In this document: piece after piece, positions 53,529-62,469 of the stretch | How positions within the stretch are numbered: position 1 is the stretch's first letter | How the letters are laid out: each line of letters starts with the position of its first letter | Assembly: GCF_014196515.1 (NCBI RefSeq) | Contig: NZ_JACIDV010000003.1 | Coordinates: forward strand, 372,001 to 436,000 | DNA from: Rhizobium skierniewicense | GTDB lineage: Bacteria; Pseudomonadota; Alphaproteobacteria; Rhizobiales; Rhizobiaceae | Direction of reading: 5' to 3' | DNA length: 64,000 bases | Translations under genes and position numbers: made by a program | Notes under the pieces: model-generated | Database searches by the model: none | Told to the model about the DNA's origin: nothing | What the model saw: only the letters and a program-made list of their open reading frames with translations

Positions 53529-55626
53529 TGGTCTTGCCTCCCTTGACAGGTTCCAGTTCGAGGAGCAGCGCGCTTTCCGGTTTCAGCATCGGCAATGGCA
53601 GACCTGCAAGGCCAGCACTGGAAAGCTCGAAGCTGATGGTCCCGGCGAGCAGCTTTTTCTGGCCCTCGGAGATGCGAATGAATTCCGGCTCTGCCGGAAG
53701 TGCGTTGGATATTTTCCATGTGCCACCAAATCGAGTGACGCTTTCAGGAAGTCTTAGGGGTGCCGGTTGTTCACCCACCATCTGCGGACCCTCCGCGACG
53801 ATCACCACGATCTTGTCGGCGCTGGCCGCGCCCCAGACGTAACGGCCATCGAGAGGCGCCAGCAGGAAATTCGCGCCCGGCGCGTGCAACACGGGTCTCA
53901 GGCGCTTGTAAGCCTCGATGTAAAGTTTCAGTTCTTCGCGCTCGCCCTGCGTCAATTCGAGCGGGTTGAGCTCGACACCCATGTGATAGGCGATGGCGAC
54001 GAGCGCGCGGAACGCCAGCGAATGACGCCGTCCCGTCTGGTGGTTGGGGGATGCGGAAATGTGACTGCCCAGAATTTCGGGCGGCACGAACTGCGATGCA
54101 CCACGCTGGATTTCCAGCCGCTCCAGCGCATCCGTGCAGTCGGATGTCCAGACACGATGGGTGCGGGCCAAAGCACCGAAATCGATACGCCCGCCACCGG
54201 ATGCGCAGCTTTCGATCTCGACAGCTGGATGGGCCGCACGGACGCGGTCCATCAACGCATAGACGGCACGGGTCTGGGCAGACGTTTTCGCCTTGCCATC
54301 GCGCCCGCCCGCATGGGTCAGGTCACGGTTCATGTCCCATTTGATGTAGGAGACCGCGTGGTTTGCAAGGACAGCGTCGATCTTGGCAAACAGATAGTCG
54401 GAAACCTCTTTGCGTGTGAGGTCGAGCACAAGCTGGGTACGAGACTGGAGCAGAGGCCGCCCTTCGATTTGCAACGCCCAGTCCGGATGCTTCTTGTAAA
54501 GCTCCGAAACCGGGTTGATCATCTCGGGCTCGAACCAGATACCGAACTGCATGCCCAGCCCGGTCACATGGTCCACCAGAGGCTTCAAACCATCCGGGTA
54601 TTTGCGGGCGTCGATATCCCAGTCGCCAAGGCTGGTCGTGTCGTCGTCACGCTTGCCGAACCAGCCGTCGTCGAGGACGAAACGTTCGATGCCGATTTCG
54701 GCGGCAGCCGTCGCCTGTGCTTTCAGCGAAACCATCTTGTGGTCGAAATAATTGCCTTCCCACGTGTTGAGGGTGACGGGGCGGGGAGACATCTGTCCGC
54801 CCGGCCAGTCCGTAAGTTCGCTGCGGACGAAAGCGTGAAACGCTTGCGTGTCAGGCCCGGCATAGGCAACCGGGCTTTGATAGCTCTCGCCGGTGTCGAG
54901 AATGACTTCGCCCGGCTCGAATAGCTCACCCATATGGATCAGGCGCTGTCCGTCGTCGGTGCGATCAATGACAACATGATGATTACCGCTCCAGCCGAGA
55001 GTGACGCCGAAACGTTGTCCGGCCGTCTCGACAAAGATCATCGGAAATCGATCATGCGACGTGCGCCCGCGCCGGCTTTCCTGCGACCAGACGCCATTGC
55101 CCAGCGTCTCCTTGCGTGTCTGGAATTCGCGTCCCCACATGCCAGTGAAGCTTGTCAGTTCTGTTTCGCCAGCCGGTACCGCAAAGGTTGCAGCCATGCA
55201 GCGGTCTAACTGGTAATCAGTTTCTCCGCGATTGGTCAGCGATGTGGACATGGAGATCAAGCCGGATACATGCTCGGTCAGGGTGATCGCAATATCCATT
55301 TTCGCCACGGCGTCATGGCCGCGCAGGGTCGTCGCATGGCTTACGGTTGCCACTTTCCATGCGCCGAACTGCAGCGTGAAATCGCGCCCTTGCCGGTGGC
55401 CCGATATGGCAGGCCAGCCGAAAAAGCCCATTCCGCCTGTTGGCAGCAGCACCGCTGATGGCACAGCCACGTCCATGCCGTTCACTCGGCTCGAGCGTTC
55501 AATGTCAAACAGCGGATCGGCTGAGGTTGCCGGTGTTGCGAAAGACAGGATTTCCGGCATACCGAGTTCGGGCAGGCGCAGGCTGAGCGTGAACTCGCCT
55601 TTGCCGATTGTGATGATCTGGCTCAT
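53521..55626 (-). CDS. GH36 alpha-galactosidase
   Basis: A 701-residue cytoplasmic alpha-galactosidase for melibiose/raffinose-type sugars. The N-terminal beta-supersandwich is followed by a TIM barrel: [44 protein letters not shown]. The nucleophile Asp is in [11 protein letters not shown], and [31 protein letters not shown] contains the acid/base Asp. The start overlaps the permease stop (ATGA); the frame reaching 55749 runs inside that gene. Cotranscribed with an importer and a beta-galactosidase. Confidence 0.94.
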   Translation of the reverse strand: MSQIITIGKGEFTLSLRLPELGMPEILSFATPATSADPLFDIERSSRVNGMDVAVPSAVLLPTGGMGFFGWPAISGHRQGRDFTLQFGAWKVATVSHATTLRGHDAVAKMDIAITLTEHVSGLISMSTSLTNRGETDYQLDRCMAATFAVPAGETELTSFTGMWGREFQTRKETLGNGVWSQESRRGRTSHDRFPMIFVETAGQRFGVTLGWSGNHHVVIDRTDDGQRLIHMGELFEPGEVILDTGESYQSPVAYAGPDTQAFHAFVRSELTDWPGGQMSPRPVTLNTWEGNYFDHKMVSLKAQATAAAEIGIERFVLDDGWFGKRDDDTTSLGDWDIDARKYPDGLKPLVDHVTGLGMQFGIWFEPEMINPVSELYKKHPDWALQIEGRPLLQSRTQLVLDLTRKEVSDYLFAKIDAVLANHAVSYIKWDMNRDLTHAGGRDGKAKTSAQTRAVYALMDRVRAAHPAVEIESCASGGGRIDFGALARTHRVWTSDCTDALERLEIQRGASQFVPPEILGSHISASPNHQTGRRHSLAFRALVAIAYHMGVELNPLELTQGEREELKLYIEAYKRLRPVLHAPGANFLLAPLDGRYVWGAASADKIVVIVAEGPQMVGEQPAPLRLPESVTRFGGTWKISNALPAEPEFIRISEGQKKLLAGTISFELSSAGLAGLPLPMLKPESALLLELEPVKGGKTNG

Positions 55627-56474
55627 CCCTTGGTCGCTCCCAGTGTCAGTCCGGCAATGAAGTGCTTTTGCATGATGAAGAACATGGCGACCGGCGGCAG
55701 CGCGGCGACCAGCGATCCCGCAGACACCAGATGCCAGGCGGCAACCCACTGCCCGTTCAGTGAGTAAAGACCTGCCGTGACAGGCATGGCATGTTGTCCC
55801 TGAACCAGAACCGTCGCCCAGAAGTAGTCATTCCACACGAAGGTAAAAACGAGCACGGAGAGCGCCGCAATGGCCGGGCGCATCAGTGGCAGCACGATGT
55901 AGCGGAAGATCCTCCACTCCGAGACGCCTTCGACGCGGGCGGATTCGATCAGCGCAAAGGGCAGACCCTTGATGAAGTTGCGCATGAACAGCGTGCAGAA
56001 CCCGGTCTGGAAAGCGACATGGAACAGCACGAGACCCATTGTCGTGTCGTAAAGCCCTGCGCGCAACGTCATGTCACGCACCGGCACCATCAAGATCTGG
56101 AACGGAATGAAGTTGCCTGCCACGAACATGAAGAACAACAGCAGGTTGGCCTTGAACTTGTACACCGCCAGCGCAAATCCGGTGAGGCAGGAGAGCGCGA
56201 CAGTACCGATAACGGTCGGTATCGTGACCTTGAACGAGTTCAGGATATAGAGCCCGATGGGCGAATCCCGGAAAACGGCGGTGTAGTTCTCGACGCCGGC
56301 AAAGCCCGAGGGAATGCCGAAATAATTGCCCGCTGCAAAATCGCCCGCCGGTCTGACGGACGTGATGGCAACGCCGATCAGTGGCAGCAGCCACAGAATG
56401 AGCGCGATGGGCAGCAGGATTTTGTAGCCCCGCTGAATGAAAGGCGATGTGTTCTGAATGGGTGCGGGGAACAT
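55623..56474 (-). CDS. Galactoside ABC importer permease (MalG-like)
   Basis: A 283-residue permease with about six membrane segments (YKILLPIALILWLLPLIGVAITSV first). The EAA loop is ALIESARVEGVSEWRIFRYIVLPLMRPAIAALSVLVF near 185-220. It ends [17 protein letters not shown], as MalG-type permeases do. Its ATG shares one base with the upstream permease stop (TGATG), and its own stop overlaps the alpha-galactosidase start. Confidence 0.93.
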   Translation of the reverse strand: MFPAPIQNTSPFIQRGYKILLPIALILWLLPLIGVAITSVRPAGDFAAGNYFGIPSGFAGVENYTAVFRDSPIGLYILNSFKVTIPTVIGTVALSCLTGFALAVYKFKANLLLFFMFVAGNFIPFQILMVPVRDMTLRAGLYDTTMGLVLFHVAFQTGFCTLFMRNFIKGLPFALIESARVEGVSEWRIFRYIVLPLMRPAIAALSVLVFTFVWNDYFWATVLVQGQHAMPVTAGLYSLNGQWVAAWHLVSAGSLVAALPPVAMFFIMQKHFIAGLTLGATKG

Positions 56475-57382
56475 CAGGAATTCCTTTCCTGGCTCAGCAT
56501 GCGCACGATGAAGAGCGTGATGAAGATCATCATGATGAGGAACAGGACAACGGCGATGGCTGCGCCGTAACCCATGCGGAAGCCGTATTCCGAGAGCGCC
56601 TGTTCATACATGAAATAGGACAGAACCGAACTGGAGCCGTAGGGGCCACCCGCCGTCATGACCGACACGAGGTCGAAGGAGCGCAGTGAGCCGATGACGG
56701 TGACGACCATGGCGATAAAGGTCGCGGGTGCCAGTTGCGGCAGAATGATGTTCCACAGCAGCTTGAAACCTTTGGCGCCATCCATGCGCGCGGCTTCCAC
56801 CTGTTCCGGGTTGATGTTGTTGAGGCCGGTCAGATAGAGGATCATGCAATAGGCGGTCTGCGGCCACAGCCCTGCGACGATAATGCCATAGGTCACGAAG
56901 CGTTCGTCTGCCAGGATCGCGATCTGCTCGCCCGTCACCCATTCCAGCAGCTTGGAGAACAGTCCGAAATCCGGTGCGTAGAACCATGTGAACATGAGCC
57001 CGACAACGACCTGGCTGATGACGAAGGGGAAAAAGAACAACGATTTGTAAAGGCGAATGCCGCGCACGGTCTGGTTCAGGAACAGCGCCACAGCCAACCC
57101 CGCCGGAATGGACAGCAGATAGAGCACCAGCCAGATGATGTTGTTCTTCAAAGAGACGTAGAAGGTATCGTCCTGAAGCAGCTCGGCATAATTGCCAAAG
57201 CCGATCCAGGTCATTTCGCCCATTCCGTCCCAGTCGTGAAAACTGATCCAGATCGACTCGACGATGGGTACCAGAACATAGATGACGAACATCAGCAGGC
57301 CTGGGGCTAGAAACAGCCAGGGCGCCAGTTTTTGCTGATTGCGCTTCCAGAAACCGGGCGATGGTGAAACGGCGTTGCTCAC
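56474..57382 (-). CDS. Galactoside ABC importer permease (MalF-like)
   Basis: A 302-residue permease. It opens APWLFLAPGLLMFVIYVLVPIVESIWISFHDWDG. The EAA loop is VEAARMDGAKGFKLLWNIILPQLAPATFIAMVVTVIGSLRSFDLV near 195-240. The start is a GTG (57380-57382) after AAGGTGCCGCC; no in-frame ATG fits the family start. It follows the binding-protein gene across a hairpin. Confidence 0.92.
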   Translation of the reverse strand: MSNAVSPSPGFWKRNQQKLAPWLFLAPGLLMFVIYVLVPIVESIWISFHDWDGMGEMTWIGFGNYAELLQDDTFYVSLKNNIIWLVLYLLSIPAGLAVALFLNQTVRGIRLYKSLFFFPFVISQVVVGLMFTWFYAPDFGLFSKLLEWVTGEQIAILADERFVTYGIIVAGLWPQTAYCMILYLTGLNNINPEQVEAARMDGAKGFKLLWNIILPQLAPATFIAMVVTVIGSLRSFDLVSVMTAGGPYGSSSVLSYFMYEQALSEYGFRMGYGAAIAVVLFLIMMIFITLFIVRMLSQERNS

Positions 57383-57418
57383 GGCGGCACCTTTTGAAAA
57401 TATACATATAAAATAGCA

Positions 57419-57455
57419 GCCGGGTGCCTGGGCGATGCCGCTGACGGCACCCGGC
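57419..57455 (-). terminator. Intercistronic hairpin after galactoside binding protein
   Basis: Perfect 10-bp stem GCCGGGTGCC / GGCACCCGGC with a 17-nt loop, 18 nt past the binding-protein stop, with TTTTA some way downstream on the minus strand. Likely an attenuator or stabiliser giving excess binding protein. Confidence 0.65.
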
Positions 57456-57472
57456 GCTGGGAGGAACAGGTC

Positions 57473-58702
57473 TTATTTGTAGACGCGAGCGCGGATCTTT
57501 TCGAGGCGCGCCAGAATGGCGTCGATCTTGTCAGGCTTGACCATGAATTCCTGGAAGCCTTCCATACCGGCCTTGGCCATTTCCGCCTGCGCATCGCGGT
57601 CATAGAACTGCGCGATGGCGGTTGCCTTGGACAACATGTCAAAGCCTGCAAGAAGGAACGGGTCTGTCGGTTTTTCCGCCTTGTTGTTGACGGGCAGTTG
57701 GCCCATCGTCGCATTCATTTTCGTCTGTGCTTCAGGAGACGCAACGTAGGCTAGGAATTTCTTCGCATCGTCCTTGTTTTTCGCACCCTTTGGAATGTGG
57801 AACGTGTCGGTCGGTGCTTCCTCTGTGATCGGAAGACCCTTGGTGATTTCCGGGAAGGGCATAAAGCCGATCTGCTCTTCCTTCAGGCCACCATTCTTGA
57901 AGGTGGCAACCGCAAAATTGCCCATCAGATACATGGCGGCCTTGCCCTGTACCAGCTGGGGAACGGCGTCCTGCCAGTCGATGGCGGCATGGTTTTCGAT
58001 GAAGTAGCCCGGCTTGACCAATTCGGCCCACTTCTCGAACACGGCTTTAACGCGCGGGTCCGTGTAGGGAACCTTGCCCGATGTCAGCTCCATGTGGAAG
58101 TCGTAACCGTTGATGCGCAGGTCCAGATAATCGAACCAGCCAGCGGTCGGCCACAATGCCTTGGTGCCGATGGTGAACGGCGTGATGCCAGCATCTTTCA
58201 GCTTCTTGGACGCAGCCAGAAGCTCATCCCAGGTTTTGGGCGGGGTGATGCTCTGGCTCTGGAAGATGTCTTTGCGGTAGTAAATGCCCCATTGGTAGTA
58301 GGTGTATGGTACGCCCCACTTTTTGCCGTCGATGGTCATGGACGGAGACGCGGACTTCAATTGGTCTTCCAGACCGTTTGCAGTCCATACGTCTGTTACA
58401 TCTTCAAAGAGACCGGCCTTGACGAAAGGCTCCATGCGGTTGCCCGCGTACCAGGCAACGACATCCGGCGCATCGGCGGTCAGGAAGTTGCGGATGGCAG
58501 ACTTGTAGCCCTCGTGGTCGAAGTTGTTCCACTTGACCTTCACATCCGGGTTGGCCTTCTGGAAGTCAGCAATCAACTCTTCCATCGCCTTCTTCGGGAC
58601 CGGATCGGAGTGGTCGGAATTGATGGTGATCTCGCCTGCAAAGGCAGATGAAAATAGCGCTGCCGAAAAGGCAACGCCGCTGAGGCTTTTTAAAAGAGTC
58701 AT
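57473..58702 (-). CDS. Galactoside ABC importer, binding protein
   Basis: A 409-residue family 1 solute-binding protein. Signal peptide MTLLKSLSGVAFSAALFSSAFA is cleaved before GEITINSDHSDPVPKKAMEELIADFQKANPDVKVKWNNFDHEGYK. KKWGVPYTYYQWGIYYRKDIFQSQ is the hinge segment near 130. The operon partners (alpha- and beta-galactosidases) imply raffinose, melibiose or related galactosides as ligand. Strong ribosome site GGGAGGAAAAC. First gene of the operon, divergent from an AraC regulator. Confidence 0.92.
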   Translation of the reverse strand: MTLLKSLSGVAFSAALFSSAFAGEITINSDHSDPVPKKAMEELIADFQKANPDVKVKWNNFDHEGYKSAIRNFLTADAPDVVAWYAGNRMEPFVKAGLFEDVTDVWTANGLEDQLKSASPSMTIDGKKWGVPYTYYQWGIYYRKDIFQSQSITPPKTWDELLAASKKLKDAGITPFTIGTKALWPTAGWFDYLDLRINGYDFHMELTSGKVPYTDPRVKAVFEKWAELVKPGYFIENHAAIDWQDAVPQLVQGKAAMYLMGNFAVATFKNGGLKEEQIGFMPFPEITKGLPITEEAPTDTFHIPKGAKNKDDAKKFLAYVASPEAQTKMNATMGQLPVNNKAEKPTDPFLLAGFDMLSKATAIAQFYDRDAQAEMAKAGMEGFQEFMVKPDKIDAILARLEKIRARVYK

Positions 58703-58773
58703 GTTTTCCTCCCTATGACCGTGACACGTCGCCGTGGAGACTGTGAACCATAAGCACGCCCTCCCAAGCCAAA

Positions 58774-58790
58774 TTCAAGTTCGGCTTGAA
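58774..58790. promoter_or_regulatory. Dyad TTCAAG-N5-CTTGAA between AraC and galactoside operon
   Basis: Perfect 6-bp arms within the 152-bp divergent promoter region, itself inside a looser CAAGCC...GGCTTG inverted repeat. Candidate operator for the divergent AraC protein; AraC sites are more often direct repeats, so this is tentative. Confidence 0.45.
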
Positions 58791-58854
58791 CATCTGTCCG
58801 AAACCCGCAATAAGCTACCGAAATTCCGGATATTTTCTCTAGGATCCTAAGATT

Positions 58855-59766
58855 ATGGTCTCCATACAGCACGCTCGACGCGACGAATCCGTACCGGTAC
58901 ATCCAGAGCACGATCCACGACATCCGCTGGTGGTCTTCGGCGACCACCGTTTTTGTGCTGGCGAAGCCTCTCTGGTGCAGGTCATGGCCGGACCACATAT
59001 GCACAGCCAGGTGGAGCTGAATTTCGTGCTGGAGGGCCAAATGACCTACTGGTTCGACGGGCGTGAGCTTTCTCTCGGCAAGGGGCGGCTTTGCCTGTTC
59101 TGGGGCATGATCCCCCATCAGGTCATCGCGCGGGCGGAGGGTACGTCCTTCATCTGTCTTTATATACCGATGTCGTTTTTTCTGGGTCTTGCCAGCCTGA
59201 CGCGTTTTCGAGATGCCGTGTTCCGTGGCGCCATGATCGAGGCCATCGCGTTACGCTCTTACGATCACGACATCTTCCAGCGCTGGCGCGATGAGTTGCG
59301 TTCCGGTGACGAGGGGCTCATCGAGATCGTGCGCAATGAATTGAGCGCACGCGTACTGCGCATCGAACGTGATGGCTGGCGTGACCTGCGCGAGGAAGGC
59401 TCGGCCATCGCGAGCCTTGGCGCCAATGATAGCGAGCGGATGGAGCACGTTGAGGGCATGCTGCGCTATATCGCAGAGAATGCCCTCAACGAAATCTCCT
59501 CCGAAGACGTCGGTCGCAATGCGGGGCTTCATCCCAACTATGCCATGTCCGTGTTCAAACGTGCCGTCGGCATGACCATCAACCAGGCCATCATCCGTCA
59601 CCGCCTCGACACGGCCCAGTCTCTGTTGATTGCAACCGACATGCCCATCACCGACGTTGCCTTCGAATCCGGGTTTGGATCCGTATCGCGCTTCTATCAG
59701 GCCTTTTCCGAACGGTTTTCCATGCGACCGAAACAGTATCGTGCGAGCATGCGCAGCAACGCGTGA
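58855..59766 (+). CDS. AraC family regulator of the galactoside operon
   Basis: A 303-residue activator. N-terminal cupin-like sensor (GPHMHSQVELNFVLEGQMTYWFDG, RLCLFWGMIPHQVI) and C-terminal double HTH (GLHPNYAMSVFKRAVGMTINQAIIRHRLDTAQSLL; ITDVAFESGFGSVSRFYQAFSERFSMRPKQYR). It is divergent from the galactoside operon, which it most likely activates when the sugar is present. It shares LCLFWG, HPxYAM and FESGFGSVS motifs with the AraC at 6944-7867, so the two arose by duplication. Confidence 0.9.
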   Translation: MVSIQHARRDESVPVHPEHDPRHPLVVFGDHRFCAGEASLVQVMAGPHMHSQVELNFVLEGQMTYWFDGRELSLGKGRLCLFWGMIPHQVIARAEGTSFICLYIPMSFFLGLASLTRFRDAVFRGAMIEAIALRSYDHDIFQRWRDELRSGDEGLIEIVRNELSARVLRIERDGWRDLREEGSAIASLGANDSERMEHVEGMLRYIAENALNEISSEDVGRNAGLHPNYAMSVFKRAVGMTINQAIIRHRLDTAQSLLIATDMPITDVAFESGFGSVSRFYQAFSERFSMRPKQYRASMRSNA

Positions 59767-59774
59767 TCGAAATA

Positions 59775-62297
59775 CTAGCCCCGTCGCAGGACGGCAAAGC
59801 CGTGGCCGCCCGTTACCTCCGCAGCATCTATGCCCTCCGTAAGGTCGAACGCCTTGCCTGTCAGCACGTCCACATACCCGCTGTTCGCCAAGCGTGACGG
59901 GAGGCGGATGTGCGCAGCGTTCACGAGGGGACGGGCATTGGTGATCGAGGCCAGAGCGAGCCGGGGGACGATGACGATAACGGCGTCATTTTTTGTCGAT
60001 CTGGCAAAGGCGACCAGATGCGACGCGCTGTCACCGGTTATGTCGAGCGGCAGATAGTCGCCTTCTAGGAAGAGATCAGCTTTTTGGCTCCGCAACGTCA
60101 GAAGCAGCTTGATGATGTGTTGTTTCAGCTTGGGTTCGCAGGGATCATCCACCGTATCCAGATGGGCCGGAAGGGCTGATAATTGAGCCGACAGGGCATC
60201 GAAGTCCGGTTCGCGACGGTTGTCGGGATCGACAAGGCTGAGATCGAAGCCTTCGCAGCCTTGATAGATGTCGGGAACCCCCGGGGCAGTGAGTTTTATG
60301 ACAGTCTGCGCAAGGCTGTTTGATGAGCCCGCCTTGATGAAAGGCTCAAGCGTCTGTGTGAAATCGTTGAGGAAGGCATGATTGTCTGGCGACAGAAGAT
60401 TGCGGGCGTAATTCAGAACGGCGTGTTCATAGAGTTCGTTGCTGTCTCCCCAGTTCGTACGCAATTTTGCTTCGCGCAATGCCTTTTCCACATAGGGAAT
60501 GAAGCGCGCTTCGAGCGCTCCCAAACCGTCGCGGTCGGTGTGCTGTAATGTGTGCGGCCATGCACCAGCAAGGGCTTGGTAGAGCATCCACTCAACGAGG
60601 GGTTCAGGGGCTACGCCGTCATTGATCGTTGTCCTGAACGGGGCGTTCAGATCGCGCCAACGCGTCACGCAGCTATGCCAGAGATCAGGGGCTTCGCTGA
60701 TCGCGTAGAGCCGCGCGCGCGCGTCTTCGCCGCGTTTCGTGTCATGGGTGGATGTGGTGGACAGCGCATGCGGCTGCGTTTCCAACCGGTGTTTCATTTC
60801 CGCGTGGAAGCGGTCCACGGAATAGGCCCGTGGCAAGGGCTCTGCGCCGACCTCGTTGAGTGCCAGTGCCATGTTCTGGCGGTAGAAAAGCGTGTCCTCG
60901 ACTGATTTCGCCATCAACGGGCCGGTCAGTTGCTGGAAACGGGTTCTGAGCTCCGAGGATTTGCCGGTAGGGTCCGATATTTTGCCGGTGAGGATAGTTT
61001 GTAGCCTGTGGAGCGCATCCGGATTTGGGGCAAATTCGCTCTTTTCAATGCTATCAACGACATCTGCCAGAACCCTTTGGCTTTCCTCCGACATGCCCGC
61101 AGGTGTGCCGTAGGTGCGGTAAACGGGGAACGAGACGACGAGTTCGCGCAGGGCGCCACGCACATCTGCTTCATTCACCTCCGTGACTTCGCTCTGCAAA
61201 GCGAGGATGTCCATGGCCAAGCGGAGCAGCGTCGAAAACTCCCCGGCAAAATTCTTGTCGACCATCAGGAGTTTTGCCGACCGGAGTTCGCCTGCGACAT
61301 CAAGCGGCTTGCCGATGGTGATGTCATACGCGCCGCGTAAATCTGCCAGCTTGTCGCCGTCCACGAAGACATCGCTCAGTGCGGCAATGAATTCGTAGCC
61401 CGTCGTTCCAGACACGGGCCATTGCGACGGCACCGTTTCGCCTTCACCCAGGATTTTCTCGACCGTGAGGTAACAGTCGGGGCCAACGTCCCTGCGCAGG
61501 CGTTCCAAGTACTCATTGGGATCGGCCAGACCATCGACGTGGTCGATGCGCAGACCATCGACGTCTCCGCTGCGAACCAGTTCGAAGATTAGTCGATGCG
61601 AGTCCTCATAAACGGATTCGTCTTCGATCCGTACGCCCGCCAAGCCTGTGACCTCAAAGAACCGTCGATACGACAGCGCGCTGCTCGCATCGCGCCAGTT
61701 CATCAATCTGTAGGGTTGCGCGTCGTGCAGTTGGGAAATCAGAGCCTTGTCCGTTGTGTTGACGATCTGCGCTTCCCGCCCGGCATAGGACGCGGTGGAA
61801 AGCGGATAAAGGGCGTCGTAGCAGCGCAGTGATGGTTTGCCCGTTGCAGGGTTAAGCGCAACCGAGATGTCGCCGGCTTCTAGAACTTGGTCAAAATCCT
61901 CACCCAGCACCGGCAGGGTCAGGCGGCGGCGCCAGTCGATGTCGAAGTGTCGCGCGTAGGCACTTTGCTCGCCATGTTCGATCACATCGGCCCACCAGGG
62001 GTTTTCTAGAGAGGCCGCCATGTGGTTCGGTACGATGTCGAGGATGAGGCCAATCTCGACAGCCTTCAACGCCTTTACCAGCCGGTCAAACCCCGCCCGC
62101 CCACCAATGGCCGGATCGATCTGGTTGCCATCTGTCACGTCGTAGCCATGCGTGGAACCACTGGTGGCGGTGAAAATGGGCGAGCCGTAGAGGTGGCTGA
62201 TGCCCAGTTGTTTGAGATAGGGCACGATTGCCGCTGCACGATCAAAGGTCATGCCGTTGCGAAACTGAAGACGATAGGTGGCTGTGGGAATGGTCAT
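59775..62297 (-). CDS. treY: Maltooligosyl trehalose synthase
   Basis: An 840-residue GH13 enzyme turning the reducing end of maltodextrins into trehalose. Opening TATYRLQFRNGMTFDRAAAIVPYLKQLGISHLYGSPIFTATSGSTHGYDVTD is diagnostic. Further motifs: GLILDIVPNHMA; DGLRIDHVDGLADPNEYLERL containing the nucleophile Asp; YLTVEKILGEGE with the acid/base Glu; STHDTKRGEDARARLYAISE. Divergent from treZ with 172 bp between; together they release trehalose from glycogen. No treX or glg gene is seen in the window. Confidence 0.94.
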   Translation of the reverse strand: MTIPTATYRLQFRNGMTFDRAAAIVPYLKQLGISHLYGSPIFTATSGSTHGYDVTDGNQIDPAIGGRAGFDRLVKALKAVEIGLILDIVPNHMAASLENPWWADVIEHGEQSAYARHFDIDWRRRLTLPVLGEDFDQVLEAGDISVALNPATGKPSLRCYDALYPLSTASYAGREAQIVNTTDKALISQLHDAQPYRLMNWRDASSALSYRRFFEVTGLAGVRIEDESVYEDSHRLIFELVRSGDVDGLRIDHVDGLADPNEYLERLRRDVGPDCYLTVEKILGEGETVPSQWPVSGTTGYEFIAALSDVFVDGDKLADLRGAYDITIGKPLDVAGELRSAKLLMVDKNFAGEFSTLLRLAMDILALQSEVTEVNEADVRGALRELVVSFPVYRTYGTPAGMSEESQRVLADVVDSIEKSEFAPNPDALHRLQTILTGKISDPTGKSSELRTRFQQLTGPLMAKSVEDTLFYRQNMALALNEVGAEPLPRAYSVDRFHAEMKHRLETQPHALSTTSTHDTKRGEDARARLYAISEAPDLWHSCVTRWRDLNAPFRTTINDGVAPEPLVEWMLYQALAGAWPHTLQHTDRDGLGALEARFIPYVEKALREAKLRTNWGDSNELYEHAVLNYARNLLSPDNHAFLNDFTQTLEPFIKAGSSNSLAQTVIKLTAPGVPDIYQGCEGFDLSLVDPDNRREPDFDALSAQLSALPAHLDTVDDPCEPKLKQHIIKLLLTLRSQKADLFLEGDYLPLDITGDSASHLVAFARSTKNDAVIVIVPRLALASITNARPLVNAAHIRLPSRLANSGYVDVLTGKAFDLTEGIDAAEVTGGHGFAVLRRG

Positions 62298-62469
62298 GCG
62301 GGGCTTCCAGTGGGACTATCTGTCCGAAACCGCAAGGCAACGATCTGGTTCCACCTGAAAAGACGGAGATGGACGTAATCTGTCGTAAAGAAGCTTTCGT
62401 ACCTGCTGAACTTTTTTCTCACGCCACAGTTACATCCATATTCCCAGCTCTATTAGAGGCGCCAGATTT

